This document shows, piece after piece, positions 15,275 through 23,867 of a DNA stretch of 58,818 nucleotides (positions within the stretch are counted from its first letter, which is position 1; each line of letters begins with the position of its first letter). The translations under genes were made by a program, and so were the position numbers. The notes under the pieces were generated by a model that saw only the letters and a list, made by a program, of their open reading frames with translations, did no database searches and was not told where the DNA came from. The DNA comes from JAWXBR01 sp046595995 (lineage in GTDB: Bacteria > Bacteroidota > Ignavibacteria > Kapaibacteriales > Kapaibacteriaceae): NCBI GenBank assembly GCA_046595995.1, contig JBKJNB010000126.1, positions 1 through 58,818 of the forward strand, in the 5' to 3' direction.

Positions 15275-16159
15275 CTACCATTTGTAATCGAGTGCTTCTA
15301 GAAGAAGCGTCGACATCGAGCTGAATGTTTCGGCAGGCATATTGTCTTTGTTTAGATTAAGCAAAGCAAGCGACAGATGAATGTACACTACTTTCTCATG
15401 TTCGGGCATCGCTTCTAGTTGCTTTGCAACCGCGGCCACATCACCACGCTGAATTGGACCTGTTAACGGGAAGGCAGTGTTATCGCGCAATGCCTGCGCA
15501 GCATTACGGTGTGTGCGATCGATGATTGGAAGCAGGAAAGTATCAACGGGGATTCCCGCTTTCTGTGCTAGACGGCGGCCCAATTCGTACGCGGCATACG
15601 TGTAGTTAGAGGCCGCGATAGCCGCCACATGATAAACACGCTTATGATCATCATCCGTTAGCACCAAACGATGTGGTATTCCACCGGTAAGCTCAACGAA
15701 GTGTTGCAAGGATGGCCACACATCATCGTCACACTCCACACCCCACCCAATGCCGTCGAGCACGCTAGAATCGTTACTTGCAATTGTTTGATTTGCAGAT
15801 GTTTGATTGGCGAACGTTTGAAACGGGTGCGCCGCGCCGACGCGAGCACCAGCGTCTTTGCACGCTTGCAATACGTCAAGGCGCATGGAGCCGTTTACAT
15901 GGATCACGATCGATTTACTTAAGCGATTCGGCGATTGCGCAGCTTCTCTAACAACGTAAGCGATTTCTTCGGCGATGTGAACGACGTCTTGATCGCGGAC
16001 TGCTATGATAACAATGTCACCAAGTGGCTCATCCGAATTCCGCCACGAATCGAAGCCATCTCGACGAACAGCGCGCACATCAATGCCCACAGACTCGAGT
16101 TTTGTCGCAAGTGCTCCGCCAACACGACCCATGCCGACAATGGTGACTCGCTCAATCAT
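15275..16159 (-). CDS. Rossmann-like and DUF2520 protein
   Basis: The protein is 294 aa from the ATG at 16159 (MIERVTIVGMGRVGG). I rejected the longer frame to 16345 because it runs inside cysS. The N-terminal dinucleotide fold shows the glycine motif GMGRVGGAL, and the C-terminal half is the helical DUF2520 domain (HRNAAQALRDN... PLTGPIQRGD). Members resemble 6-phosphogluconate or ketopantoate reductases, but their substrate is unknown. A 15-bp repeat encodes an N-Q-T-S-A-like loop near residue 115-125. The start overlaps the cysS stop by 8 bp, so the two are translationally coupled. Confidence 0.88.
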   Translation of the reverse strand: MIERVTIVGMGRVGGALATKLESVGIDVRAVRRDGFDSWRNSDEPLGDIVIIAVRDQDVVHIAEEIAYVVREAAQSPNRLSKSIVIHVNGSMRLDVLQACKDAGARVGAAHPFQTFANQTSANQTIASNDSSVLDGIGWGVECDDDVWPSLQHFVELTGGIPHRLVLTDDDHKRVYHVAAIAASNYTYAAYELGRRLAQKAGIPVDTFLLPIIDRTHRNAAQALRDNTAFPLTGPIQRGDVAAVAKQLEAMPEHEKVVYIHLSLALLNLNKDNMPAETFSSMSTLLLEALDYKW

Positions 16160-17663
16160 TCTGTTGCAGCGTATAGGCATCCTTGCCATCGAGCATCGTC
16201 CATCCGTGCTCGCGGAGTACCTCGCGCAGCCTATCAGACTCACTCCAGTTGCGCGCAGCTCGTGCCGCCCAGCGTTCTTGTGCGAGAGCGCGGATCGTTT
16301 CGGGGACTTCGAGTTCTGGACGCGCAGTGAAAACCCACACAGCAAAGACGTCGTTCAGGAGTCGAAACACATCGAGCATTGCTGCTCGTGAGGGGGCATC
16401 AAGGGTCTTTACATCGACGGTGTTAAGCGTCGTGTACACAGTCGCAAGCGCAGTGGGTGTATGCAAATCATCGGCCAGACGTTCGGCAACTGCGGCACGA
16501 AATGCGGCGCTATCGAAGGATGTAACCAGTACATTGTCAGGTGTTTTACTATCTGTCTTAGCTACTGTCTCTTCATCTGCACTAATCCTCCGAACCTCAT
16601 GCAGATCGTAGATCGCCCCCTGAATGCGCTTGCGTCCTTGTGCCAGTGCCTTGATTCCGTCGAACGTGAAGCCATAAACAGATCGATAATGGGTCGCTAG
16701 CATGGCAAAGCGCAAGTCGAGCGGGTCGATTCCACGATCGATCACATCTTGCAACGTATAGAAGTTGTTCAGCGACTTACTCATCTTGCGATTGTCGACT
16801 TCGAGAAATTCGTTGTGCACCCAGAACGTAGACTGCTCGGTCACATGATAGCCAGCCGTGCACTGTGCCAGTTCGTCTTCGTGATGCGGGAAGCGCAAGT
16901 CAACACCACCTGTGTGTATGTCGATAGGTAGGCCAAGCACATCATGCGCCATGGCCGAGCATTCGATATGCCATCCCGGACGTCCCGGAAGACTAACGCC
17001 GTCGACGTCGAAGTCCCACCACGGCTCAGCCCCTTTCCGACCCTTCCAGAGAACAAAGTCGCTTACTGACTCACGGTCATATTCATCAGCGTCAATGCGC
17101 ACGCCTTCGCGAAAGTTTTCGGTGTCGATGTGAAAGAGACGTCCGTACGGGTGCTTCTTGCCATACGACGCAACGTTGAAATAGACACTTCCGTCGCTGA
17201 CGTAGGCGTAACCCGAGGCCAAGATTTCGAGGATTAGTGCCTGCATCTGCGGAATGAAGTCGGTAGCGCGCGGATTCGCGGCAAAGCTAGAGCGCATAAT
17301 GTGCAGCGCCTCGAGATCTGCGTAGAATTTCTCCTCGTAATACAGCGTCAGTAGACGCAGATTCTGACGGGCGTCATCGGTCTGTTTGCCCATGGCATCC
17401 ACCCACTTGTCAGCACCGATTGCCGAGTTACGAATAGTCTTGTCGTCGATGTCGGTGATGTTCATCACCCATCGAACGTCATAGCCCACCACAGCACGCA
17501 GGACGCGCTGTAGAAGGTCGTTGCATAGAAACGACCGCATATTGCCGATGTGCGCCGCGTCGTAGACAGTCGGACCGCACGAGTACATACGCACTTCGTT
17601 GCCGTTAAGGGGCGTGAAGGGGTCTACGGATTTTGTGAGGGTATTGAAAAGTCTGATCTGCAT
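16152..17663 (-). CDS. cysS: cysteinyl-tRNA synthetase
   Basis: The protein is 503 aa. The start MQIRLFNTLT is followed by the HIGH-like motif in TVYDAAHIGNMRSF with the zinc Cys in YSCGPTVY. Further zinc ligands lie in GWHIECSAM and the HHEDE segment (RFPHHEDELAQ), and the KMSKS loop is KMSKSLNN. The C-terminal anticodon-binding helical domain ends in ARNWSESDRLREVL, as expected. It charges tRNA-Cys. Its stop overlaps the DUF2520 start. A reversed REP-like palindrome lies 47 bp upstream of the start. Confidence 0.97.
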   Translation of the reverse strand: MQIRLFNTLTKSVDPFTPLNGNEVRMYSCGPTVYDAAHIGNMRSFLCNDLLQRVLRAVVGYDVRWVMNITDIDDKTIRNSAIGADKWVDAMGKQTDDARQNLRLLTLYYEEKFYADLEALHIMRSSFAANPRATDFIPQMQALILEILASGYAYVSDGSVYFNVASYGKKHPYGRLFHIDTENFREGVRIDADEYDRESVSDFVLWKGRKGAEPWWDFDVDGVSLPGRPGWHIECSAMAHDVLGLPIDIHTGGVDLRFPHHEDELAQCTAGYHVTEQSTFWVHNEFLEVDNRKMSKSLNNFYTLQDVIDRGIDPLDLRFAMLATHYRSVYGFTFDGIKALAQGRKRIQGAIYDLHEVRRISADEETVAKTDSKTPDNVLVTSFDSAAFRAAVAERLADDLHTPTALATVYTTLNTVDVKTLDAPSRAAMLDVFRLLNDVFAVWVFTARPELEVPETIRALAQERWAARAARNWSESDRLREVLREHGWTMLDGKDAYTLQQND

Positions 17664-17710
17664 AAGAAGTTGAGCGTTGATCTGAAAATTCCGACCCGGT
17701 CATTCCAGTT

Positions 17711-17737
17711 ATTCCGGGAGACAATGATTCCCGGAAT
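17711..17737. repeat. REP-like 27-bp palindrome, copy 4 (inverted)
   Basis: The reverse complement matches copies 1-3 in 26 of 27 positions (one C to G change in the middle). It lies in the intergenic space between the divergent cysS and DUF6766 genes, about 5 kb from the transposase. Confidence 0.9.
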
Positions 17738-17785
17738 GATAGCGCTAAGTCCTGTAATTTCAACAAAACATCGAAAGTCTCGCCA

Positions 17786-18448
17786 GTGCGCCTTCTTCGA
17801 AACAACGGCCTATCGATCGTCATGTTCGGCTTGTTTGCCATTATGCTCGTCGGGCACAGTTGCAGCGGACATATCCAGCATAACAAGGACCTCCAAGAAC
17901 GTGGAAGGCCACCGGTCGCTTACTCTACGTATGTCGTTGGTGGATCATTTATCGAGTCTGTGTTCGAGAATTGGGAAAGCGAGTTCCTACAGATGGCAGC
18001 CTACGTGTTGTTCACCGTCTGGCTATACCAGAAGGGATCTCCCGAATCAAAGAAACTTGAGGGCAGAGAGCCTGAAGATGAAGATCCTCGCATCCATCGC
18101 AACAACCCAAACGCTCCGTGGCCAGTACGTAAAGGTGGTTTTGTACTTGTTCTTTACGAGAACTCGCTTTCGATTGCGTTGTTGGCATTATTCCTCGGCT
18201 CGTTGGCACTACATGCAGTCGGCGGCGCCACCGATCAAAACGACCAATTGGTACTGCAGGGCAAACACACGATAACGGTGCTTGACTACATGGCTAGTGC
18301 AAAATTTTGGTTCGAATCGTTCCAGAATTGGCAAAGCGAGTTCCTTTCAGTGGGCATGCTCGTCGTGCTACAAATTTTCCTGCGCCAGAGGGGTTCCGCC
18401 GAGTCGAAACCCGTCGCTGCTCCGAATGATTACACCGGGCACGGATGA
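17786..18448 (+). CDS. DUF6766-like membrane protein with internal duplication
   Basis: The protein is 220 aa, starting at a GTG. It consists of two similar halves, each with a hydrophobic helix, a polar linker, then 'F(E/Q)NW(E/Q)SEFL' and a second helix followed by a charged 'Q(K/R)GS(P/A)ESK' tail. The first half is NNGLSIVMFGLF to KGSPESKKL, the second ENSLSIALLALF to RGSAESKPV. I match the pattern to DUF6766, whose function is unknown. Four membrane helices are predicted. It stands alone between divergent cysS and convergent hutI. Confidence 0.75.
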   Translation: MRLLRNNGLSIVMFGLFAIMLVGHSCSGHIQHNKDLQERGRPPVAYSTYVVGGSFIESVFENWESEFLQMAAYVLFTVWLYQKGSPESKKLEGREPEDEDPRIHRNNPNAPWPVRKGGFVLVLYENSLSIALLALFLGSLALHAVGGATDQNDQLVLQGKHTITVLDYMASAKFWFESFQNWQSEFLSVGMLVVLQIFLRQRGSAESKPVAAPNDYTGHG

Positions 18449-18512
18449 CCCTATGCCTACAGAGGGCGCCGTGTTGATGCACAGGGTGTCGCGTTGGTGA
18501 GTCCTGAGCGGC

Positions 18513-19769
18513 TTACTCGACCACGCATTGGTTAACGCCGAAGTGGTAGACGAGATCCTGGTACGACGGCACGTTGTAGATGGCGAGGTCTGCGCGTTTG
18601 CCGACTTCGATAGAACCCGCGAGGTGCGAAATACCAAGAGCCGCAGCCCCGTTGAGCGTAGAGGCGACTACAGCCTCCTCAATGCTCATGTGCATCGTGA
18701 TGCACGCAAGAGAAAGCACCAACTGCATGTTCTCGCAAAAACACGAACCTGGATTGCAATCCGAGGCGAGTGCAACAACAGCGTTTGAATCGATTAGGAG
18801 GCGAGCCGGAGGGGGCTTCAGTCGTAGTGTATATGCCGTTCCGGGCAGTAGCGTTGCTACAACACCTGCATCGCGCAGTGCAATGATATCGGCGTCCGTA
18901 ATCTCTTCAAGATGGTCAGCACTTATGCAACCCAGTCGTGCTGCCATTGCTGACGCACCAGTGTGTGCTAGTTCTTCGGCGTGCACTTTCAGACGCAGGC
19001 CGTGCGTGCGTGCTGTCGTTAGGATGCGTTCAGACTGCTCGACGGTAAAGTATCCGGTATCGGTGAAGATGTCGCAGAATTCTGCGATGCCTTGTGCGGC
19101 TACAGCGGGCAACATGTCGTCGATGATATGCTGAACGTAACCTTCATGATTGTTTGCAAATTCTGGAGGAAACGCGTGCGCTCCGAGAAACGTTGCGTGA
19201 ATATCAACTCGCGATTCATGCGGGAGTGCGGCAAATTCGTCGCGGAGTACGCCGATAGCTTCGAGCATTACCAGTTCACTGCCTAACGTCAATCCATAGC
19301 CGCTCTTTATCTCGAGTGTGGTCGTACCATGCGTCCGTGCCGAGCGCACAAGTATTCGTCCTTGCTCTACAAGTTCGCCTAGTGTGGCCGTGCGCGTCGC
19401 AAGCATTGTTGCGAGGATGCCTCCACCTTCTGACGCGATAGTTTGATACGGAACACCGGCAAGGCGCCGAGCAAACTCGTGCGCACGTGAGCCGGCAGAG
19501 ACCACATGCGAATGCGAATCCACGAAGCCCGGCATAACGGTACGTCCTGTGCAGTCAACCATGTGTATGTCTCGAGCTGTCAGCCCGCGGCGTTCCAGTT
19601 CTGCAGGCAAACCTGCGTCCTCGCCCACCCATAAAATGCTGTCATCGAACAACACGGCACCGTTTCGAATCTCGCCGACATCCTGCATGTCTGCACCGGT
19701 CTTGCACAGAGCGCCTGAGGCGGCTACCGTCACCAGCGACGAGATGTTTGTGAAGGCGGTAAGACTCAT
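18513..19769 (-). CDS. hutI: imidazolonepropionase
   Basis: The protein is 418 aa, an amidohydrolase-fold enzyme of histidine degradation that opens 4-imidazolone-5-propionate to N-formimino-glutamate. The metal-binding start of the barrel is FVDSHSHVVSAGSR, and later ligands are in LKVHAEELAHTG, ISADHLEEI and ALASDCNPGS. The family segment LEIKSGYGL is present. No hutH, hutU or hutG is in this window. The start overlaps the stop of the 101-aa gene by 4 bp (ATGA). Confidence 0.96.
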   Translation of the reverse strand: MSLTAFTNISSLVTVAASGALCKTGADMQDVGEIRNGAVLFDDSILWVGEDAGLPAELERRGLTARDIHMVDCTGRTVMPGFVDSHSHVVSAGSRAHEFARRLAGVPYQTIASEGGGILATMLATRTATLGELVEQGRILVRSARTHGTTTLEIKSGYGLTLGSELVMLEAIGVLRDEFAALPHESRVDIHATFLGAHAFPPEFANNHEGYVQHIIDDMLPAVAAQGIAEFCDIFTDTGYFTVEQSERILTTARTHGLRLKVHAEELAHTGASAMAARLGCISADHLEEITDADIIALRDAGVVATLLPGTAYTLRLKPPPARLLIDSNAVVALASDCNPGSCFCENMQLVLSLACITMHMSIEEAVVASTLNGAAALGISHLAGSIEVGKRADLAIYNVPSYQDLVYHFGVNQCVVE

Positions 19770-20071
19770 ACACCACCTCTGGCGCGGGTTTCAGCCTTTG
19801 CGAGCTGACGTTCGATAATGAGGTCGGCTAGGGCCTCAGGCACGTCTGGAGGCAGTGAATTTTTGAAAATCTCGTTCACACGCGGTTCACTTACATCGAT
19901 GCGATACAAAAGCATCATCAACTTTTCGGGGTTTGAATTCAGCAACTCAACTATACGATTTGCCAAGGCTTCGCGTATAGCCTCCATCGTGGTTGCCACG
20001 TCCAATTCGTCCATGTCGAACGCAACGGCAATCCTATTCGCAGCGCTGAGAACGATGCCATCAGAATGCAT
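19766..20071 (-). CDS. conserved-looking hypothetical protein, 101 aa
   Basis: A small, charged, mostly helical protein. The composition is coding-like, and the placement supports a real gene: 17 bp after the mannose-1-phosphate guanylyltransferase stop, with a 4-bp overlap with hutI. Its C-terminal segment has a run of charged residues (IIERQLAKAETRARGG). I do not recognise a family. It has no signal peptide or membrane segment. Confidence 0.7.
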   Translation of the reverse strand: MHSDGIVLSAANRIAVAFDMDELDVATTMEAIREALANRIVELLNSNPEKLMMLLYRIDVSEPRVNEIFKNSLPPDVPEALADLIIERQLAKAETRARGGV

Positions 20072-20088
20072 ACGATGCCCATCGGCTA

Positions 20089-21168
20089 CTAGAGTACATC
20101 CGTGAGCCCCTTGCTCCGCAGCGCCGTAACAATCTGCTTAACGTCTTGCGCACGGTCCTTCGAACAAATGAGGGTGGCGTCGTCTGTCGACACCACAACA
20201 ATGTCGTCGAGACCGAGCGTGGCAATGATGTGGGGACGTGTATTTGCATTACAAATAACACTACCGGCCGTGTCGATCATTTCGACGTTGCCCTGAACGA
20301 CGTTGTCGAACGGGTCATGCGCTTGCATGCGGTCGAGGGAGTCCCACGATCCTACGTCGTCCCACGGAAACGATGCCGGCACAACAGCAACATTCTTCGC
20401 GCGCTCCATCACGCCAAAGTCAATGCTGATGTCGGGTAGTGATGCGAACACTGGTTTGTCTGGTAGCAACGCAATGGCATTGCCGACATCCGGCAGAGAA
20501 AGTTTCATCGCCGCCTCGAGCGTTGACACACGCCAGAAGAACATGCCCGAATTCCACAGGTAGTTACCCGATGCAAGGAAGTCACGCGCGAGTTCTTGCG
20601 ATGGCTTTTCACGGAATTGCTCAACGTGGTGAATCGCGTGTCTGTCTTCGTTGCGCGTGTCCCGTATGATTTGGATGTATCCGTAGCCGGTTTCCGGACG
20701 TGTCGGCGGAATACCCATCGTAACTAACGCGTCGTTTGCCTCTGCATACGCAAGAGCCTTTACGACGTCTGCACGGAACGCATCTGCATCGCCGATGAAA
20801 TGATCGGCAGCAAGAACAGCCATGAGTGCGTCGTCGCCAGGACCTGGCAGTCGTGTGGCTTCGCGCTGACGGATGATGGCTGCGGCTAGGGCGAGACAGG
20901 GTGCAGTGTTGCGTTTTGCGGGTTCTGCAATGATGTTTTCGGATGGAAGCGAAGGCACGGCTTTCATGATGGGCTCACGGAGCACTTCGCTGGTGATGAT
21001 GAGAATGCGATCAATCGGCACGAGCGGTGTGACACGCTCGATCGCTTCTTCAATCATTGTTTGCGATGCCGATGTTAGGCGAAGTAATTGTTTCGGCTTG
21101 TGGATGCGCGACAGAGGCCAAAATCGTTCGCCCGCCCCTCCGGCCATGATAACGACGTAGGTGTTCAT
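20089..21168 (-). CDS. manC: mannose-1-phosphate guanylyltransferase
   Basis: The protein is 359 aa, a single nucleotidyltransferase domain without the isomerase domain of the longer bifunctional type. It makes GDP-mannose from mannose 1-phosphate and GTP for surface polysaccharides. The pyrophosphorylase motif is IMAGGAGERFWPLSR with K in HKPKQLL, followed by EPAKRNTAPC, VLAADHFIGD, ETGYGYIQI, YLWNSGMFFW and SFPWDDVGSWDSL. It lies between asd and the 101-aa gene. The family is certain; the symbol manC is the common one. Confidence 0.95.
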   Translation of the reverse strand: MNTYVVIMAGGAGERFWPLSRIHKPKQLLRLTSASQTMIEEAIERVTPLVPIDRILIITSEVLREPIMKAVPSLPSENIIAEPAKRNTAPCLALAAAIIRQREATRLPGPGDDALMAVLAADHFIGDADAFRADVVKALAYAEANDALVTMGIPPTRPETGYGYIQIIRDTRNEDRHAIHHVEQFREKPSQELARDFLASGNYLWNSGMFFWRVSTLEAAMKLSLPDVGNAIALLPDKPVFASLPDISIDFGVMERAKNVAVVPASFPWDDVGSWDSLDRMQAHDPFDNVVQGNVEMIDTAGSVICNANTRPHIIATLGLDDIVVVSTDDATLICSKDRAQDVKQIVTALRSKGLTDVL

Positions 21169-21199
21169 GTGCGTTGTCGTTGCGATGATGGCGTGAATT

Positions 21200-22174
21200 T
21201 CATAGAAGTAACTCTGCTATCTGCACAGCATTGGTTGCGGCACCCTTGCGAAGATTGTCAGCAACCACCCACATCATCAGTCCATTCTTTGCAGACGAAT
21301 CGGCGCGCAAGCGTCCGACGTGTACTGCATCGGAATTAGCGACGCGCTGCGGGGTTGGGTAACCGTGATTCGTAGGGTCGTCTTCGAGTATGATGCCAGG
21401 CGCGCGAGACAAAACGTCTGCCGCAAGTGCGGGCGTGATATGTCGTTCGGTTTCGATGACAACTGCTTCGGCATGACCGCCCAAGACGGGCACACGCACA
21501 CACGTCACTGCGATTGCAAGGTTGTCTAGGTGCATAATGCGACGTGTCTCTCGCTGCATCTTGATTTCTTCTTCTGAATCGCCGTGTTGCTCTGCAATCG
21601 TATGAAACACAGCATTGTGTGCAATCGGATGCGGCGATATACGCGCAGTTGGTGTTGAGCCAACCAGCTCCGATTGCAGCTGATCGACACCCTTCTGTCC
21701 TGCACCGCTCACGCTTTGATACGTGCTCACAATTACTCGCTTCAGTCCGAAGGCTTCGTGCAGCGGCTGCAAGGCCACAACAAGTTGTATCGTCGAGCAA
21801 TTCGGATTTGCAATAATGCCCTTATGCAATAGTGCATCTGCAGCATTCACCTCAGGCACAACGAGGGGCACATCTGCGTTCATGCGCCAATAACTCGAGT
21901 TGTCGATAACAACAGCACCAGTCGCGACAAACTTCGGCGCCCACTCCCTGCTTATGGCTCCCCCAGCGCTGAACAATGCGATATCTACGGTAGGCAGAAT
22001 ATCGGTAAGGGGCTCAACAACAAGGGGCTCGCCGCCCTTCCATTCTATGCGTTCGCCTGTCGATCGAGGCGATGCGAACAGATGCAACGAGGTCACAGGA
22101 AAACCGCGCTCTTCGAGCACCCGGAGCATTGTCCGCCCGACAAGTCCGGTAGCACCAATAATCGCTACCCTCAT
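21200..22174 (-). CDS. asd: aspartate-semialdehyde dehydrogenase
   Basis: The protein is 324 aa. The NADP-binding start is MRVAIIGATGLVGR; the catalytic Cys is in NPNCSTIQLV; YQSVSGAGQKG matches the conserved segment before the substrate site; and GHAEAVVIET carries the later conserved His. It makes aspartate semialdehyde for lysine/diaminopimelate, threonine and methionine synthesis. It is the first gene of a leftward run with manC. An octamer AAGGGGCT occurs twice within 23 bp in this gene (22007 and 22022). Confidence 0.96.
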   Translation of the reverse strand: MRVAIIGATGLVGRTMLRVLEERGFPVTSLHLFASPRSTGERIEWKGGEPLVVEPLTDILPTVDIALFSAGGAISREWAPKFVATGAVVIDNSSYWRMNADVPLVVPEVNAADALLHKGIIANPNCSTIQLVVALQPLHEAFGLKRVIVSTYQSVSGAGQKGVDQLQSELVGSTPTARISPHPIAHNAVFHTIAEQHGDSEEEIKMQRETRRIMHLDNLAIAVTCVRVPVLGGHAEAVVIETERHITPALAADVLSRAPGIILEDDPTNHGYPTPQRVANSDAVHVGRLRADSSAKNGLMMWVVADNLRKGAATNAVQIAELLL

Positions 22175-22265
22175 CGTGCACCAACGGCTGCGCTATGTGA
22201 ATGAATTGCTACTCTCATAAGGCAAATGTACGGGAGCGTAGGTGGTCGCTATGTACTTTTGTCCG

Positions 22266-22330
22266 ATGCAACGCCTGTTCCTCTTTCTATCGGTCCCATG
22301 CAACGTCTGATTCTCCTAGTAACGGTCCTC
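22266..22330 (+). repeat. duplicated start region of the PAP2 gene
   Basis: 22266-22297 (32 bp) resembles 22298-22330, beginning ATGCAACG(C/T)CTG and ending TCGGTCC-like/ACGGTCC. The first copy is out of frame with the gene; its ATG opens a 14-codon frame ending at a TGA at about 22308, inside the real gene's start. Confidence 0.7.
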
Positions 22331-23017
22331 TGTAGTGTGTCAATCAGTGCACATGCGCAGACTAGTGCTCTAACGTGGGAGGCGCGCATAACGTATGACG
22401 CGAACCAGATAGGCTCGCCGGGCTTACGGACCCTTTCTGGTGTTGCGAGCGATGCGCTCATACCACTCTCTGTTGGCGTTCCGGTTACACTATACGCTCT
22501 TGGGGCGCTGGGCGCTTTGCAGTCGCCAGCAGATAATCGGTACATGGCGGAGACCGGATTGCAGACGGCTGTGACGATGGGCGTGACGTATGCGCTATCG
22601 CTCGGCATTAAGACGCTGGTCGACAGAACACGTCCGTACAACGAGTATCCAGGCACGATCGTGAATTACCGCAACGATCACGATGGGTCGTTTCCGAGCG
22701 GACACAGCGCGGGCTCTGCGGCATTGGCTACATCGCTGTCATTGCGCTATCCCGTATGGTACGTCATAGGTCCGAGCGTTGCATACGCTCTTTACACAGG
22801 CTTCAGTCGCCTTCACCTCGGCATGCATTACATCAGCGACGTGCTTGCAGGTTATGCGTTAGGTGTGGGCGTTGCAGTGCTGGTAAACATTCTCAACGAT
22901 AAACTCTTCGATGCTGTAGATGGCATCCTGCCAGACAACGCGATCGGCGCAGCACAACCTATGGGCCTAATGGGCCTGAATGGAACAACCTTGATTGCTC
23001 TGAGCATCCCACTATGA
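22298..23017 (+). CDS. PAP2-family phosphatase, exported
   Basis: The protein is 239 aa from the ATG at 22298, chosen because it gives the signal MQRLILLVTVLCSVSISAHAQ; an in-frame ATG at 22226 has no signal character. The PAP2 motifs are complete: K-T-L-V-D-R-T-R-P (C1), SFPSGHSAG (C2) and SRLHLGMHYISDVLAG (C3). Relatives dephosphorylate lipid phosphates such as undecaprenyl pyrophosphate on the periplasmic side. The region before it contains a duplicated copy of its start. It is followed 34 bp later by the nitrilase gene. Confidence 0.92.
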   Translation: MQRLILLVTVLCSVSISAHAQTSALTWEARITYDANQIGSPGLRTLSGVASDALIPLSVGVPVTLYALGALGALQSPADNRYMAETGLQTAVTMGVTYALSLGIKTLVDRTRPYNEYPGTIVNYRNDHDGSFPSGHSAGSAALATSLSLRYPVWYVIGPSVAYALYTGFSRLHLGMHYISDVLAGYALGVGVAVLVNILNDKLFDAVDGILPDNAIGAAQPMGLMGLNGTTLIALSIPL

Positions 23018-23033
23018 GGCCAGCTGGATGTTC

Positions 23034-23067
23034 TATGAAATTGGGTGTTCTATGAAACTGGGTGTTG
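23034..23067 (+). repeat. 17-bp tandem duplication at the nitrilase start
   Basis: The stretch ATGAAATTGGG with its upstream TGTTCT recurs as TGTTCTATGAAACTGGG (17-bp period). The first ATG opens a six-codon frame whose TGA overlaps the real start as ATGA at 23052. Confidence 0.8.
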
Positions 23068-23864
23068 CACAGTTCACGCCCGTATTTAAGGACGTCGACG
23101 CAAACGTTACGCGGATACAGGACATCATCCGCACAACCGACGCCGATATTATCGTGTTCCCGGAACTCGCAACATGCGGATACTTCTTCCACACAGCCGA
23201 AGAAGCCGGACCCTACACGCTCGACTTTGATGACGCTCCACTGGTCGTGATTGCGGACACTGCGCAGGAATCTGGACGTGTCGTCGTGTGCGGCTTCGCA
23301 GAGCGCGGCCACACAGCACTATACAATTCTGCGATGCTTGTTGGTCCGGACATCGACGCCACAGTTTATCGCAAGACACATCTGTTCTATCGTGAGAATA
23401 ATGTGTTCGAGCCTGGCAATACAGGCTTCCCAGTTGTGCACCTTGGACATCTAGGCTGCAACCTTGGCATGATGATTTGTTACGACTGGCGTTTTCCCGA
23501 ATCGGCACGAACACTCGCTCTGAAAGGCGCCGACGTCATTGCCGCACCAAGCAACCTTATCACAAGCGTTTGGCGCACGGCAATGCCCGTTCGTGCTCTT
23601 GAGAACAAAGTGTTCCTCGCTGTTGCAAATCGCGCGGGCACAGAAACGAATAACGGTGAGAGCGTGACGTTCAATGGCGACAGCGTTATCTACGACTACA
23701 ACGGCAATGTGTTAGCCTCTGCGAATGCCTACACGGAAACCGATCTCAACGAGCACCACGATACAGTCTTAATTGTAGAAATCGATCCTTCGGCTGCGCG
23801 CACAAAGACGATAAACTCCTTTAACGACATCATTGCCGATCGGCGTCCGCACCTCTACGAATAA
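23052..23864 (+). CDS. carbon-nitrogen hydrolase (nitrilase superfamily)
   Basis: The protein is 270 aa from the ATG at 23052. The catalytic triad of the superfamily is visible: Glu in VFPELATCGYFF, Lys in YRKTHLFYRE and Cys in GMMICYDWRFPES. Later conserved segments include ALENKVFLAVANRAGTE and a short 'DYNGNVLA' strand. It should hydrolyse a small amide or nitrile in the cytoplasm; the substrate cannot be told. Three in-frame ATG-like starts lie near each other because the start region is duplicated. It is 3 bp before murC, so likely co-transcribed. Confidence 0.93.
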   Translation: MKLGVAQFTPVFKDVDANVTRIQDIIRTTDADIIVFPELATCGYFFHTAEEAGPYTLDFDDAPLVVIADTAQESGRVVVCGFAERGHTALYNSAMLVGPDIDATVYRKTHLFYRENNVFEPGNTGFPVVHLGHLGCNLGMMICYDWRFPESARTLALKGADVIAAPSNLITSVWRTAMPVRALENKVFLAVANRAGTETNNGESVTFNGDSVIYDYNGNVLASANAYTETDLNEHHDTVLIVEIDPSAARTKTINSFNDIIADRRPHLYE

Positions 23865-23867
23865 CGT

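Noticed and set aside
18440..18500. Possible repeat of the DUF6766 gene end
   Set aside because: Only 13 of 18 positions match between the best pair, not clearly above chance.
22254..22261. TACTTTTG, matching the Bacteroidota -7 consensus (TAnnTTTG)
   Set aside because: There is no TTG at the right distance upstream and it lies only 5 bp from the duplicated start, so a promoter here is not convincing.
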